Source: UBA6912 sp963792895 (lineage in GTDB: Bacteria; Actinomycetota; Acidimicrobiia; Spongiisociales; UBA5794). Taken from it: a stretch of DNA of 64,000 nucleotides. The DNA is taken from assembly GCA_963792895.1 (NCBI GenBank), contig CAWBYA010000007.1:930001-994000 (forward strand). Direction: 5' to 3'. Under the pieces are notes generated by a model, which saw only the letters and a program-made list of their open reading frames with translations, was not told where the DNA came from and ran no database searches. A program made the translations under genes and the position numbers. Positions within the stretch are counted from its first letter, which is position 1; every line of letters starts with the position of its first letter. This document shows, piece after piece, positions 1 to 9,715 of this stretch.

Positions 1-3000
1 GCGTCCGGCGTCGTCGTCGAAACCGACCTCACGACGACGCAGGATCTGGCCATCACCGCGTTGCCGCGCTACACGGTGAGCGGCCGAGTGCTGCGTGCCG
101 AGAATCGCCAGCCGATCGAAGGCGCAACCGTCCAGGCTCTCGGGACTCCGGTACCGGCGGCGGTCACCGATGCGCGTGGCGCGTACAGCCTGACCCTGCC
201 CCTCGGCGTATATGCGCTGGAGGCTTCGAGGGGCGGCTGCCTGAGCGTCGACGAGCGCGAGGTCCAGTTGTTCAGCAACGTGCGCCGCAACTTCGGGCTC
301 GTCTTGCTGCTCGACGACTTCGGGCACGGCTGCGAGCCGATCCCCTACGACTGGGTGGATGCATCGCTCCCGACAACGGTCTACGGCGACGACACCACCG
401 GGCGGCTTCCGCTGCCGTTCCCCTTCCCGTACTTCGGGGTCGACTACGAGCAGCTGTTCATCGCCACCAACGGCTACCTGGCGTTCGAGGACGTGTTCCT
501 CGGCTTCAGCGATTACTTCAACGTGCCAATCCCCGATCAGTTCGAGCCGAACGCGGCGATCTATCCGTTGTGGCAGGACCTCTGGGTCATCGACAGCGCC
601 CACGTGGACTACGACGTCGTCACGGTCGAAGGGCAGCAAGTGCTCGTAGTCGAATACGCAAACGTGCCGCGTCTCGGCGAAACCGAAGGCGCCGACTTCG
701 AGGTGAAGCTGTGGGAGGACGGAACGATCGACCTCCTCTACGGATCCACCATCGGCAACGTTGGCAGCGGTGGCAACGCCACCATCGGGATCGAAGATGC
801 GATGGGCACGGACGGGCTCATGTACTCGTACAACAGCCCGGTCATCGAGCCGGAGACGGCGCTGCGCTATTCCGAGGTGCCGACCGGCACCGCAAGCGGC
901 ACCGTCACCAACCTCAACGACGGATTGCCGGTTGCAGGGGTCACTGTCACCGCAACGCCCGGTGGTCGCTCTGCGGTGACCGATGAGAACGGTGCCTATG
1001 CGCTCAAGCTCGTGCCGGGGCGGTACAGCCTCGCCTTCACGGCGGACGGCTACGAATCCGCAACGCGAGCGGTCCGAATTCGCGTCGACACGGTGGTGAC
1101 CAACGATGTGGCGCTGGCGGCGCCGCTCGCAGTGGTGGTCCCCGCGGCGATCGACGTGACCACCCCGCTCGGGGTCGCGGCAGTCACCACAGTGACCGTC
1201 ACCAATGCGGGCTCGGCGCCTCTCACGTGGGAGGCCGTCGAGCGGGAGACCGGCGTCACGCCGCCAGACCTGCCGCCGGCGACCGAGGGAATCGTCTGGC
1301 CCACCTCGGGTGAGCGTCCTGCGATCCCTCCCGGTTTCCAGCCGGACTTTCGAGCGTGGCCGACCTTTGATGGGCCGCTCGACCAGATCATCACCGATCC
1401 GGCAGGCGATGCGGGGAGTCCCGTCGATGTCGTCGGGGTGAGCGCCGGCGCAGACGAAGTCGAAGTGTCGTTCGAGGTCGAGTACAGCGATGACACGCCG
1501 ATGGACATGCCGCACAACTTCCTGTTCCTCGACACGGATCAGAACCCGGCAACCGGTCTCCCGCCGGAAGCCCTCTTCGGGTTGCCGACGCAGGACATCG
1601 GCATGGAGTATTTCGTCGACTTCTGGGTCGAGGGCGACAACGGGTACGCGCTCGTGGTCGATGCCGAGACGTTCAATGTGGTCGCCGAGCTCGGTGTGCT
1701 CATCAGCGGGCAGACGATCCGTGTCGACATCCCGCTCGAAGTGCTCGGCGGCGACGATGGGTCGATGGATGTCGACCTGGCGGCCACCGATTTCTTCTTC
1801 GAGGGATTCGACTGGGCGCCAGACGTCGGTCACGGCACGGTGCAGCCGTACCGCGATGCTCCGTGGATGAGCGAGGACCCGGCAGCCGGCACGGTGCAGC
1901 CGGGGGACACCGCCGAGGTCGCTGTGACCTTGGGTGGCGAGGGCTTCAACCCCGGTGAGTACACCGGGCAGCTCGTGTTCCTCACCAACGATCCCCGGGA
2001 GGGGGAGCGTGTGCTCGACGTCAGCCTCGGGATCGTGCTGCCGGCCGACTTCGGCGGGCTGCAGGGAACGATCACGAACACCAGGGCGGGCTTCCCGCTG
2101 CCGGCGATCGTCGTCGTGCAGGCCGAGCGCGACGGTGCGGCGTACCCCGTGCAGCAGCAGGCCCTGGATACGGACGGCACGTTCCTGCTGTTCGCTCCCG
2201 AGGGAACCTGGCCGGTGACCGTCGACTTCGAGGGCTATGAGACCTTCGTCGGCGAGGCGACGATCACGGCCGGGGCGACGGCCACGCTCGACGTGGCGCT
2301 GGCGCCCATGTGGGCGTTTGCGACGCTCGACGGAGGTCCGGTCGAGGCCACCGTTGCATCGGGGGAGACGGCGACGGCCGAGCTCTCGCTTGGCAACGCC
2401 GCGGGCCTGGCCCCGCTCGACTTCGAGTTCTTCGAGCTGGATCTCGGGCCCGTGGCCGCGGAGCCCGCTGCCGACGTCGCCCGCCCCGGACTGACGGCCG
2501 CTGCGGCGAGCAACGTCGTCCCCGAAGGTCACGTGACCGCCGCCGTCGACGCCCGCGTCACGGACGGGGCGGATGTGGCCGTGTTCATGGATGCCCTGCC
2601 GTGGGACAGCGATGCGATCCTCCAGTTGCTCGATGCGAACGGCGCCGTCTACGACGTCGTCGGCTCGGGTGACATGGCGCACCATCGACTTGGCGGCGTA
2701 CCGGATCGTCATCATCTCGAACGACCAGCCGCAGGGGTTCTACGACGCCTACGTGGCCAACGCAGGACGCTTCGAGGACTTCGTCGCCGGCGGCGGGTTC
2801 CTCTGGTTCGGGGCCGCCGGTTCCGGGTTGGAACGGCGGCTACATCGGTGATGCACCGGTTCCGGGCGGTGTCACTGTGATCCCCGACGTGTTCGAGGGC
2901 GCCAACGACGTGGCGATGCCGGACAACCCGTTGATGGCCGGCGTCCCGAACCCGTTCTCCGGGGATGCGGCGAGCCACTCGGCGTTCGACGGCGCACCGG

Positions 3001-3372
3001 ACGGTTCGGTGGTCGCCACCGGTTCCGACTCGGGGCTGCCAACGCTGCTCGATTACGAGTTCGGCAGTGGGCGGCGTCGTTGCCTTCGGTCAGACGCTCG
3101 AGTTCGCATGGGCGTACGGCGGAGACGGGGCGATCATCCTCGAGAACGCGGTGGCCTATGCGCTGGCGTTCCAGCCGTTCACCGACGTGCCCTGGCTGAG
3201 TGAGGACCCGGTGAGCGGTTCGGTCGATGTTGGGGCAACGCTCCCGGTCGTAGTATCGCTCGATGCGACGGGGCTCGAGCCCGGCGTGTACCTGGCAGAG
3301 CTCGTCGTCATCACGAACGATCCGCTGAACCCGAGGCTCAGCACGCCGGTCACCCTCACGGTCACCGGCTGA
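1..3372 (+). CDS. Secreted multidomain protein, 5'-truncated and frameshifted (carboxypeptidase-regulatory-like repeats)
   Basis: The frame is open to the window edge, so the N-terminus is missing. About 20 residues in, a carboxypeptidase-regulatory-like (CarboxypepD_reg) beta-sandwich is visible, with similar domains near residues 295-375 and 700-785. Between them lies an adhesion-type beta domain (around residues 110-300) and a section rich in DxDxN-type acidic loops (around 470-620). Two segments of the type PW(L/M)SEDP...G resemble the Ig-like C-terminal domains of large secreted subtilases. A GATase-like/DUF4350-like domain (VFMDALPWD... onward) closes the protein. No catalytic domain is visible here; if this is an S8 peptidase, that part lies upstream. 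The frame shifts by +1 near 2670, 2830 and 3070, and the protein sense continues across each break, so the real gene is probably intact. A strong terminator follows. Confidence 0.7.
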
Positions 3373-3387
3373 GGAGGCGTGGTGTGA

Positions 3388-3415
3388 GGAAGGCCGGGCG
3401 CGTGCCCGGCCTTCC
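3388..3415 (+). terminator. Intrinsic-type hairpin
   Basis: A perfect 12-bp stem (GGAAGGCCGGGC pairing with GCCCGGCCTTCC) around a GCGT loop starts 16 bases after the stop of the secreted protein. There is no U-run, as is common in high-GC actinobacteria. Confidence 0.8.
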
Positions 3416-3478
3416 TGGCGTGCTGCGAGCCCCGGCGGCCTGCGTGCAGCCGGCTCTGCGAGATGACCTCGCCGTTCC

Positions 3479-3943
3479 GTGACTCACCACCTGGCCCAGC
3501 TCAACATCGCACGGCTGCGACACCCGTTGGACGCACCGGAGATCGCGGGCTTCGTCGACGCTCTCGATCCCATCAACGCAGCCGCCGATGCCGCGCCAGG
3601 CTTCGTGTGGCGACGGGAGACCGACGAGGGAAACGCAACGTCGATTCGTGCGTTCGGCGACGACATGCTCATCGTCAACCTCTCGCTCTGGAGGTCGGTC
3701 GAGGCCCTGCGAGACGTCGTCTACCGAGGTGATCACCTCAGCATCATGCGGCAGCGCGGCGAGTGGTTCGAACGCATGGCGGAGGCCTACCTCGTGCTCT
3801 GGTGGGTGCCGGCCGGCACGTTTCCGACCGTGGCGCAAGCCACCGGCCGCCTCGAGATGCTGCGGCGAAGCGGCCCGGCTCCAGAAGCGTTCACACTGCG
3901 CAAGGCCTTCGACCTCTCCGGTGTGCCCGCAGCACAGCGCTGA
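3479..3943 (+). CDS. DUF3291 family protein
   Basis: This 154-residue cytosolic protein matches the DUF3291 pattern along its length: an N-terminal QLNIARLR-type strand, PGFVWR near residue 40, the LLIVNLSLWRS-like segment near 65, YR..H and REWFERM near 90-95, then the signature YLVLWWVPAG and a GP.PEAFT motif near the end. The family folds like dimeric alpha/beta-barrel monooxygenases (ABM type), but no reaction is established. A GTG start at 3479 gives the usual family length; no clear Shine-Dalgarno is seen. It stands alone between a terminator and the B12-domain gene. I see no sign of damage or transfer. Confidence 0.85.
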   Translation: MTHHLAQLNIARLRHPLDAPEIAGFVDALDPINAAADAAPGFVWRRETDEGNATSIRAFGDDMLIVNLSLWRSVEALRDVVYRGDHLSIMRQRGEWFERMAEAYLVLWWVPAGTFPTVAQATGRLEMLRRSGPAPEAFTLRKAFDLSGVPAAQR

Positions 3944-4058
3944 TGGAGAACGCGGCGGCTGCGGCGGGCTGCCGGTCACTCGTACCGTCCGTGGTCCCCG
4001 TCGCTGCGGCCGTTGCACCGGCGAGCGCTGCGACTGCGCCACCAACCCGCACGGGATC

Positions 4059-4064
4059 TAATGT
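4059..4064 (+). promoter_or_regulatory. -10 box for leaderless transcript
   Basis: TAATGT ends 6 bases before the ATG at 4071 and there is no Shine-Dalgarno, so transcription probably begins at the start codon. Confidence 0.55.
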
Positions 4065-4070
4065 GGGGTC

Positions 4071-4454
4071 ATGCCGCCGCGCATTCTCATCGCCAAGCCC
4101 GGCCTCGACGGCCACGACCGGGGCGCCAAGGTCGTTGCTCGCGCCCTTCGCGATGCCGGGTGCGAGGTCATCTACTCGGGCCTGCACCAAACGCCAGAGC
4201 AGATCGTCGAAACGGCGATCCAAGAGGATGTCGACGCGGTCGGCCTCTCGGTGCTCTCCGGCGCCCACATGACCCTTTTTCCGAAGGTGGTCGAGCTGCT
4301 TCGTGAGCGCGAGGCCGAGGACGTCGTGGTATTCGGCGGAGGGATCATCCCGGACGAAGACATCCCCCTGCTGAAGGAGAAGGGCCTGGCCGAGATCTTC
4401 ACGCCTGGGGCCTCCCTCACCGATATCGCCGATTGGGTGAACGCACATCTTTGA
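4071..4454 (+). CDS. Stand-alone cobalamin-binding protein (methylmalonyl-CoA mutase C-terminal type)
   Basis: The 127-residue protein consists only of the B12-binding Rossmann-like domain found at the C-terminus of acyl-CoA mutases. Visible hallmarks are the start RILIAKPGLDGHDRG, which holds the DxHxxG histidine loop that ligates cobalt in base-off/His-on binding, then GLSVLSGAH near residue 63 and VFGGGIIP near 87, which line the nucleotide-tail pocket. Proteins of this size serve as the small subunit of two-part mutases (isobutyryl-CoA or ethylmalonyl-CoA types, archaeal methylmalonyl-CoA mutase). No large catalytic subunit is encoded in this window, so the partner is unknown. The downstream neighbour is succinyl-CoA synthetase, and succinyl-CoA is the product of methylmalonyl-CoA mutase, which makes a propionate role plausible. 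The start follows a leaderless-type -10 box. Confidence 0.88.
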   Translation: MPPRILIAKPGLDGHDRGAKVVARALRDAGCEVIYSGLHQTPEQIVETAIQEDVDAVGLSVLSGAHMTLFPKVVELLREREAEDVVVFGGGIIPDEDIPLLKEKGLAEIFTPGASLTDIADWVNAHL

Positions 4455-4461
4455 TTGCCTT

Positions 4462-4581
4462 TCGCTCGAAGCAGGCTTCGAGCGAGTTTGCTGAGGGCGC
4501 CTGCGGCGACGATTCCTGAAGGTGCAGCGGCGGAGCCACCGCACCTTCGGACGAGGGGGGTCGCGGAGCGTCCCCCCTCGT
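4462..4581. repeat. Three consecutive perfect hairpins in the gap before sucC
   Basis: The 236-base gap holds three inverted repeats end to end. 4462-4485 is an 11-bp perfect stem (TCGCTCGAAGC) with a 2-base centre. 4518-4548 is an 8-bp stem (GAAGGTGC) with further internal pairing. 4551-4581 is a 10-bp stem (ACGAGGGGGG). The first may terminate the B12-domain gene, but three in a row exceeds what a terminator needs. Similar serial hairpins occur at 48917-49069. No gene is visible in the rest of the gap. Confidence 0.75.
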
Positions 4582-4690
4582 GCTCCCCCCGAATGCTCGG
4601 CCGGGCGGCTTCCATGTGGGGCGACTTCGCCCACTCAGGCTGGATCTGGCAGCATGCAGGGCCCGCCACCGGTCCGTTGAGGAGGATGCG

Positions 4691-5914
4691 TTGAAGATCC
4701 ACGAGTACCAGGCCAAGGAGCTGATGCAGGCTCGCGGCATCGCGGTCCCGATGGGCAAGGCGGCCACCACGGTGGATGAGGCCGTTGCCGCCGTGCGGCC
4801 GCTCATCGAGGCCAGCGGCACCCCGGTCGTCGTGGTGAAATCGCAGATCCACGCCGGGGGCCGGGGCAAAGGCCGCTTCGTGGAACATCCGGATGTGGCT
4901 GGCGTCAACGTCGTGACCGCAGGGCTCGATGGCGGCATCGCTGCGGCAGAAGATGCGGTGCGGGCGCTCGCCGAGCACATGCTGGGCTCGACGCTCGTCA
5001 CGATTCAGACCGGACCGGAAGGCAAGACGGTCAACCGGCTCTACGTCGAGCAGGGCATCGACATCGAGCGAGAGCTCTATCTCTCCGTCTTGCTCGACCG
5101 GGCAGTATCCCGCAACATCGTCATGGCATCTACTGAGGGCGGCACCGAGATCGAGGTCGTCGCCGAAGAGACGCCAGAGAGGATCCTCAGGGAGGCGATC
5201 GATCCCGCCTTCGGGCTGCTCGACTTCCAGGCATCCCGCATCGCCGCCGGTCTCGGGCTCGAGGGCGATGCCCACCGCAACGGGATGAAGTTCGTCAAGG
5301 CACTCACTCGAGCAACAGTCGAGCTCGACACCGACCTCGTCGAGATCAACCCCCTCGTCGTCACCACGGACGGCACGGTGATGGCGCTCGACGGCAAGAT
5401 GAGCTTCGAGGCCAACGCGCTCTACCGTCATCCGGACGTCCAGCTGATGCGCGACCTCAGTGAGGAGGACCCTGCCGAGACCGAAGCGTCCGAGCACGAC
5501 CTGTCGTTCATCAAACTGGACGGCACCATCGGCTGCATGGTGAACGGGGCGGGCCTCGCCATGGCCACCATGGACATCATCAAGTACGTCGGCGGAGAGC
5601 CGGCGAACTTCCTCGACGTGGGCGGTGGAGCGACGGCCGACAAGGTGACCGCCGCCTTCAAGATCATCACGAAGGACCCGAACGTGAAGGGGATCTTCAT
5701 CAACATCTTCGGCGGCATCATGCGGTGCGACACCATCGCGGAGGGTGTCGTCGCCGCCGTGAAGGACGTCGGGCTCGAGGTGCCGCTCGTGGTTCGCCTC
5801 GAGGGAACCAACGTGGCGCTCGGCAAGCAGATCCTCGACGAGTCTGGCCTCGACCTCGTCAGCGCCGACGACATGAAGGACGGGGCGCAGAAGATCCTGG
5901 AGCTGACCCGATGA
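4691..5914 (+). CDS. sucC: Succinyl-CoA synthetase (ADP/GDP-forming) subunit beta
   Basis: The beta subunit of the TCA-cycle enzyme that interconverts succinyl-CoA and succinate plus CoA with nucleotide triphosphate formation; it works as a complex with SucD. The protein has 407 residues: an N-terminal ATP-grasp domain starting KIHEYQAKELM, the nucleotide loop KSQIHAGGRGKGR near residue 53, VEINPLVV with metal ligands near 218, and the C-terminal CoA-ligase domain with NGAGLAMATMD and the power-helix segment NIFGGIMRCD near 340. The TTG start is chosen because GAGGAGG lies 5 bases upstream and the next residues match the family N-terminus. The stop overlaps the sucD start by 4 bases (ATGA), so the two are translationally coupled. 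Confidence 0.97.
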   Translation: MKIHEYQAKELMQARGIAVPMGKAATTVDEAVAAVRPLIEASGTPVVVVKSQIHAGGRGKGRFVEHPDVAGVNVVTAGLDGGIAAAEDAVRALAEHMLGSTLVTIQTGPEGKTVNRLYVEQGIDIERELYLSVLLDRAVSRNIVMASTEGGTEIEVVAEETPERILREAIDPAFGLLDFQASRIAAGLGLEGDAHRNGMKFVKALTRATVELDTDLVEINPLVVTTDGTVMALDGKMSFEANALYRHPDVQLMRDLSEEDPAETEASEHDLSFIKLDGTIGCMVNGAGLAMATMDIIKYVGGEPANFLDVGGGATADKVTAAFKIITKDPNVKGIFINIFGGIMRCDTIAEGVVAAVKDVGLEVPLVVRLEGTNVALGKQILDESGLDLVSADDMKDGAQKILELTR

Positions 5915-6849
5915 GCGTGCTGATCAACAAGGACACCAAAGTCATTGTTCAGGGGATGGGCAAGACCGGCACCTTCCACACCGACAAGGCCATCGCGTAC
6001 GGAACGAAGATGGTCGGCGCCGTTCACCCGAGCCGTGCGGGCGAGACCGAGGTTTTCGAAGGCGAGACCGACCACTCCGGTGTTCCCGGGCGCGATGACC
6101 GCTACCGCGTCGAGGTCCCGATCTTTCGCAGCGTCGCCGAGGCGGTGGTCGCAACCGGCGCCACCGCTTCGGTCGTGTACGTGCCGCCACCATTTGCTGC
6201 AGACGCCATCATGGAGGCGGCCGACGCCGGGCTCGATCTCGCCATCTGCATCACGGAGGGGATTCCGGTCGCCGACATGGTGCGGGCCAAGCGCTTTCTC
6301 GAAGACAAGGGCACGCGACTCGTCGGTCCCAACTGTCCAGGCGTGATCACCCCGGCTGAGTGCAAGATCGGCATCATGCCGGGCTACATCCACACTCCGG
6401 GGCGCATCGGTGTCGTGAGCCGCTCAGGCACCCTCACCTACGAGGCGGTGTTCCAGCTCACGAACAACGGTCTCGGCCAGACCACTGCGATCGGCATCGG
6501 CGGCGATCCGGTCAACGGCACCAACTTCGTGGACTGTCTCGCGATGTTCAACGAGGATCCCGCCACCGAGGGCGTGATCATGATCGGCGAGATCGGCGGT
6601 ACCGCCGAGGAAGAGGCAGCGGCGTGGATCAAGGCGAACATGGCGAAGCCGGTCGCCGGGTTCATCGCCGGCACGACTGCGCCGGCCGGTAAGCGCATGG
6701 GCCATGCTGGGGCGATCATCTCGGGTGGCAAGGGCACGGCTGCCGACAAGATCGCAGCGCTCGATGCAGCCGGGGTAGTGGTTGCGCCGACGCCGACCGA
6801 CATGGGGGCGGCGATGCTCCAGGCCATGGATGCCGCCGCCTCGTCGTGA
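5911..6849 (+). CDS. sucD: Succinyl-CoA synthetase (ADP/GDP-forming) subunit alpha
   Basis: The 312-residue alpha subunit binds CoA through an N-terminal Rossmann domain and carries the phosphohistidine. Visible features are the CoA-binding loop VQGMGKTGTFH near residue 13 (most relatives read QGxTGxxGTFH, so this loop is slightly unusual), PNCPGVI near 130, SRSGTLTYE near 170, GIGGDPVNGTNF near 190, and the active-site histidine in GKRMGHAGAI near 265. It starts inside the sucC stop codon. No other gene follows within the operon; 167 bases separate it from the LysE-type gene. Confidence 0.97.
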   Translation: MSVLINKDTKVIVQGMGKTGTFHTDKAIAYGTKMVGAVHPSRAGETEVFEGETDHSGVPGRDDRYRVEVPIFRSVAEAVVATGATASVVYVPPPFAADAIMEAADAGLDLAICITEGIPVADMVRAKRFLEDKGTRLVGPNCPGVITPAECKIGIMPGYIHTPGRIGVVSRSGTLTYEAVFQLTNNGLGQTTAIGIGGDPVNGTNFVDCLAMFNEDPATEGVIMIGEIGGTAEEEAAAWIKANMAKPVAGFIAGTTAPAGKRMGHAGAIISGGKGTAADKIAALDAAGVVVAPTPTDMGAAMLQAMDAAASS

Positions 6850-7016
6850 GCCGGGCCTTCGGTTCAGTTCGACCGGGGGATCGATGAGCCCTAGCGGAGT
6901 CGAGCCGTCGCCCTGCCCACATGGCCCCGACGAGGTCCTCGTACCGAGGCCCGCACGGTCGGCGGCTCCTGCAGCGGGGGAGTCGTACGCCTCCTCTGCC
7001 GCTTCCGGCGTGTGAA

Positions 7017-7613
7017 GTGACAGAGTTGGCCCTCGGCGCAGGGATTGGCTGGGCGGCGGGATTGACGCCCGGTCCTCTTCACTCGCTCATCATGGCGACA
7101 TCGATCAAGCGCGGGTTTCGGGCAGGCGCGAGCGTTGCCGTCGCGCCGCTCGTTGCCGACATGCCGGTCGTGCCGATCGCCCTGTTCCTCGTTGGATCGA
7201 TGTCGGACGGTGTGGTGCGGGTGCTCTCGGTAGCCGGCGGTCTCTTCGTTCTCGGGCTCGGGTTGACGACGATACGCAGCGCTCGCCGGGTGGACGGCAC
7301 CGAGGTTCGCCCCGGTTCGGACCTTGCGAAGGGCATCATCACGAACCTGCTGAGCCCACATCCATGGCTGTTCTGGTTGACAATCGGCGGTCCGATCCTC
7401 ATCACGGCATGGACGGCCGACCCGGGTCGCGGTCTCGCTTTCCTCGCCGGCTTCTACGGTCTGCTCGTCGGAACCAAGCTCGTCGTGGCCTGGCTCGCCT
7501 CGCATGGGCGGAGGCTCGCAGGAACGCCATGGTACGCCCGCCTTGTCGTGGCCAGCGGCGTGCTTCTCCTCGGGACGGGCGCCTTCTTGATCGGCGGCGC
7601 GATCTTCGACTGA
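7017..7613 (+). CDS. LysE family translocator
   Basis: A 198-residue inner-membrane protein of the LysE/RhtB exporter family, which exports amino acids or small metabolites. The family signature is visible: GxGxxxGLTPGPLHSLIMATS near residues 10-30, an aspartate-containing second helix (VAPLVADMPVVPIAL), and the NLLSPHPWLFW segment near 110 (relatives have NPKxxxFW). About six hydrophobic segments span the chain. The GTG at 7017 is chosen because the first transmembrane helix begins directly after it; an upstream in-frame extension is arginine/proline-rich and unlike the family. The substrate cannot be told from sequence. Confidence 0.85.
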   Translation: MTELALGAGIGWAAGLTPGPLHSLIMATSIKRGFRAGASVAVAPLVADMPVVPIALFLVGSMSDGVVRVLSVAGGLFVLGLGLTTIRSARRVDGTEVRPGSDLAKGIITNLLSPHPWLFWLTIGGPILITAWTADPGRGLAFLAGFYGLLVGTKLVVAWLASHGRRLAGTPWYARLVVASGVLLLGTGAFLIGGAIFD

Positions 7614-7639
7614 GGATCTGCAAAGGATCGTGGAGTTGG

Positions 7640-7645
7640 GATACT
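7640..7645 (+). promoter_or_regulatory. -10 box for leaderless transcript
   Basis: GATACT ends 7 bases before the ATG at 7653, with no Shine-Dalgarno. Confidence 0.45.
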
Positions 7646-7652
7646 GGCGCCC

Positions 7653-8696
7653 ATGGACCCCAACCGCAGCCGGCGACCGAACCGGTCTCACCCAACTCTC
7701 GCTGCGCTGGCCGCGGCGTTCGTCGTCGTCGTGAGTGCGTGCAGCAGCGCTGCCGGCGTCCAGCGAGTCACCAGCGCCCCACCCGCTGCGGCGCCGCCGA
7801 GCACAATGACTCCGGCAGCGTCGCAGGACACCATGCCCCCCTCGTCCTCGACGCCGTCGAGCGCAACAGCGCCACGGGCCGTCGCAAGCCCGGTGACGAC
7901 GGTCCCGCAGACAACCGTGACCACCGAGACCGTCGCGTCATCTCCCACGACCGCCCCGCCGACGCCGCCCGCTCCTCCCTATCCCGATCCTGCCCCCGGC
8001 GTCGTCGAGCGGTGGGTGCCCGACGTGCTCGCAACGTATCCCCACGACCCCAGTGCGTGGACTCAGGGGCTCGTGGTCCGCGGCAACGTCGTCTACGAGA
8101 GCACGGGTCTCTACGGCGAGTCCACCGTCCGCATCGTCGATCGGACGACCGGGCAACCGGAGCGCGTGGTCGACCTCGGTTCGGCTGAGTTCGGCGAAGG
8201 GCTCGAACTGGTGGGCGACCGGCTCGTGCAGCTCACCTGGAAGGAGGAGGCGGCGATCGTGTGGGACGCCGCCACCCTCGCAGAGCTCGACAGGTTGGCG
8301 TACGAGGGCGAGGGCTGGGGGCTCTGCTCCGACGGGGAGCGCCTCGTCATGTCGGATGGATCGGCCACGCTCGCCTTGCGTGATCCCGGCACGTTCGCCG
8401 TGATCTCGCAGGTCACCGTGACGCTCGGCGGCGAGCCGGTCACCCGGCTCAACGAGCTCGAGTGCGTGGACGGGCTGGTGTTCGCCAACGTGTGGCTGAC
8501 GACCGACATCGTCGTGATCGATCCCGCAAGCGGCATGGTCGTGGCCGTGGTGGATGCCGCAGCGCTCGACACCGTCGGCGACGAGAGCCAGAACGCGGTG
8601 CTCAACGGCATCGCCTACGACGCCGACGCCGGCGTCTTCCTCGTGACCGGGAAGCTGTGGCCCGTGATGTACGAGGTGCGGTTTGTCGAGGGCTAG
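7653..8696 (+). CDS. Glutamine cyclotransferase-like lipoprotein
   Basis: A 347-residue exported protein. The first 30 residues form a signal peptide with a lipobox ending VSAC (cysteine near residue 30). A Pro/Thr/Ser-rich linker of about 80 residues follows. The globular part (from about residue 115) matches the five-bladed propeller glutamine cyclotransferase family: LATYPHDPSAWTQGLV, YESTGLYGESTVRIVD, FGEGLELVGDRLVQLTWKE, GEGWGLCSDG, RLNELECVDGLVFANVW and LNGIAYD. Family members convert N-terminal glutamine to pyroglutamate. The protein is likely tethered to the outer face of the membrane. Its 3' end overlaps the start of another lipoprotein gene by 14 bases, so both are probably co-transcribed. 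Confidence 0.9.
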   Translation: MDPNRSRRPNRSHPTLAALAAAFVVVVSACSSAAGVQRVTSAPPAAAPPSTMTPAASQDTMPPSSSTPSSATAPRAVASPVTTVPQTTVTTETVASSPTTAPPTPPAPPYPDPAPGVVERWVPDVLATYPHDPSAWTQGLVVRGNVVYESTGLYGESTVRIVDRTTGQPERVVDLGSAEFGEGLELVGDRLVQLTWKEEAAIVWDAATLAELDRLAYEGEGWGLCSDGERLVMSDGSATLALRDPGTFAVISQVTVTLGGEPVTRLNELECVDGLVFANVWLTTDIVVIDPASGMVVAVVDAAALDTVGDESQNAVLNGIAYDADAGVFLVTGKLWPVMYEVRFVEG

Positions 8697-9669
8697 CGGA
8701 CTCCTCGCTGCGCTCGCCCTGACGCTCGCCACAGCATCGTGTTCAGGCGGCGCCGCCTCGAGCCCGACCATCACCACCGCACCACCCGGCACCGCATCGC
8801 CCGACACCGCGGCGTCAGTTGCCGAGGTGACCACCACGACCTCGATCACGACGACCGTGCCGCCCCCATCCGTACCCGCAGGGTCGACGACGGTGCTGCT
8901 CGACGTCGACGGCCTCCCGCGCTCGTACGTCCTCACCGTCCCGCCCGACCTGCCGACAGACGCCCCTGCGGCGCTCGTCATCGACCTGCACGGCCTCGGC
9001 TCCAACCCTGCGGGCCAGGAGGATGCGAGCGGCTGGTCCCGAAAGGCGATCGAGGAGGGCTTCGTCGTCGCCCAGCCCGCAGCACGAGGGGAGCTGCCGA
9101 CGTGGAACCCGCAGCCCGGCTCGCCCGGGTCGGCGCTCGACGTGGCGTTTCTCCGGACGCTCGTGGCCGACGTAGCGGTGAAAGTCGCGCTCGATCCCAA
9201 TCAGATCTACGCGTCGGGCTTCTCCAACGGTGGAGGGATGGCGCACCGCCTGGCGTGCGACGCCGCCGACCTGGTAGTGGCAATCGGAACCGTCTCGGGT
9301 CAGTACGTGGCGGTCGACGACTGCGAGCCGACGCAACCAGTCGCCGTCATTGCGTTCCACGGGACCGCCGACATCATCGTCGCCTACGAAGGCGTTGGGC
9401 GGCTCCTGCCCGACATACCCACGTGGGCTCGAGACTGGGCCGAACGCGACGCCTGTGGCCCGGTGCCCGAGCGTGAGCGCATCACCGACGACGTGGTTCG
9501 CAACCGGTGGTTCGGCTGTGCGGACGATGTAGAGGTGCAGCTCTACACGATCGATGAGGGAGCCCATGCGTGGCCGGGCAGCGACCGGCCGGGCTTCTTC
9601 GCACCCACACAGACCATCGATGCGACGGACCTGATGTGGGACTTCTTCAGGGCTCACGAGCGGGGATGA
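8683..9669 (+). CDS. Poly(3-hydroxybutyrate) depolymerase/LpqC-type esterase lipoprotein
   Basis: A 328-residue secreted alpha/beta hydrolase. A signal peptide ends in the lipobox ATASC (cysteine near 20), followed by a Thr/Pro-rich linker of 50 residues. The catalytic domain begins near residue 70: HGLGSNPAG carries the oxyanion region, GFSNGGG near 186 holds the nucleophilic serine (GxSxG), HGTADIIVAY near 226 the acid, and EGAHAWPG near 292 the histidine. This matches the PHB-depolymerase/feruloyl-esterase family (LpqC type). A GAGGTG sits a few bases before the TTG start at 8683, inside the upstream lipoprotein gene. The natural ester substrate is unknown. Confidence 0.88.
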   Translation: MSRASGLLAALALTLATASCSGGAASSPTITTAPPGTASPDTAASVAEVTTTTSITTTVPPPSVPAGSTTVLLDVDGLPRSYVLTVPPDLPTDAPAALVIDLHGLGSNPAGQEDASGWSRKAIEEGFVVAQPAARGELPTWNPQPGSPGSALDVAFLRTLVADVAVKVALDPNQIYASGFSNGGGMAHRLACDAADLVVAIGTVSGQYVAVDDCEPTQPVAVIAFHGTADIIVAYEGVGRLLPDIPTWARDWAERDACGPVPERERITDDVVRNRWFGCADDVEVQLYTIDEGAHAWPGSDRPGFFAPTQTIDATDLMWDFFRAHERG

Positions 9670-9703
9670 CGCCGATCAGCGCCTGGGTATCCGCCCATCT
9701 TGC

Positions 9704-9709
9704 AATACT
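9704..9709 (+). promoter_or_regulatory. -10 box for leaderless transcript
   Basis: AATACT ends 6 bases before the ATG at 9716; there is no ribosome-binding site. Confidence 0.4.
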
Positions 9710-9715
9710 CACCGT

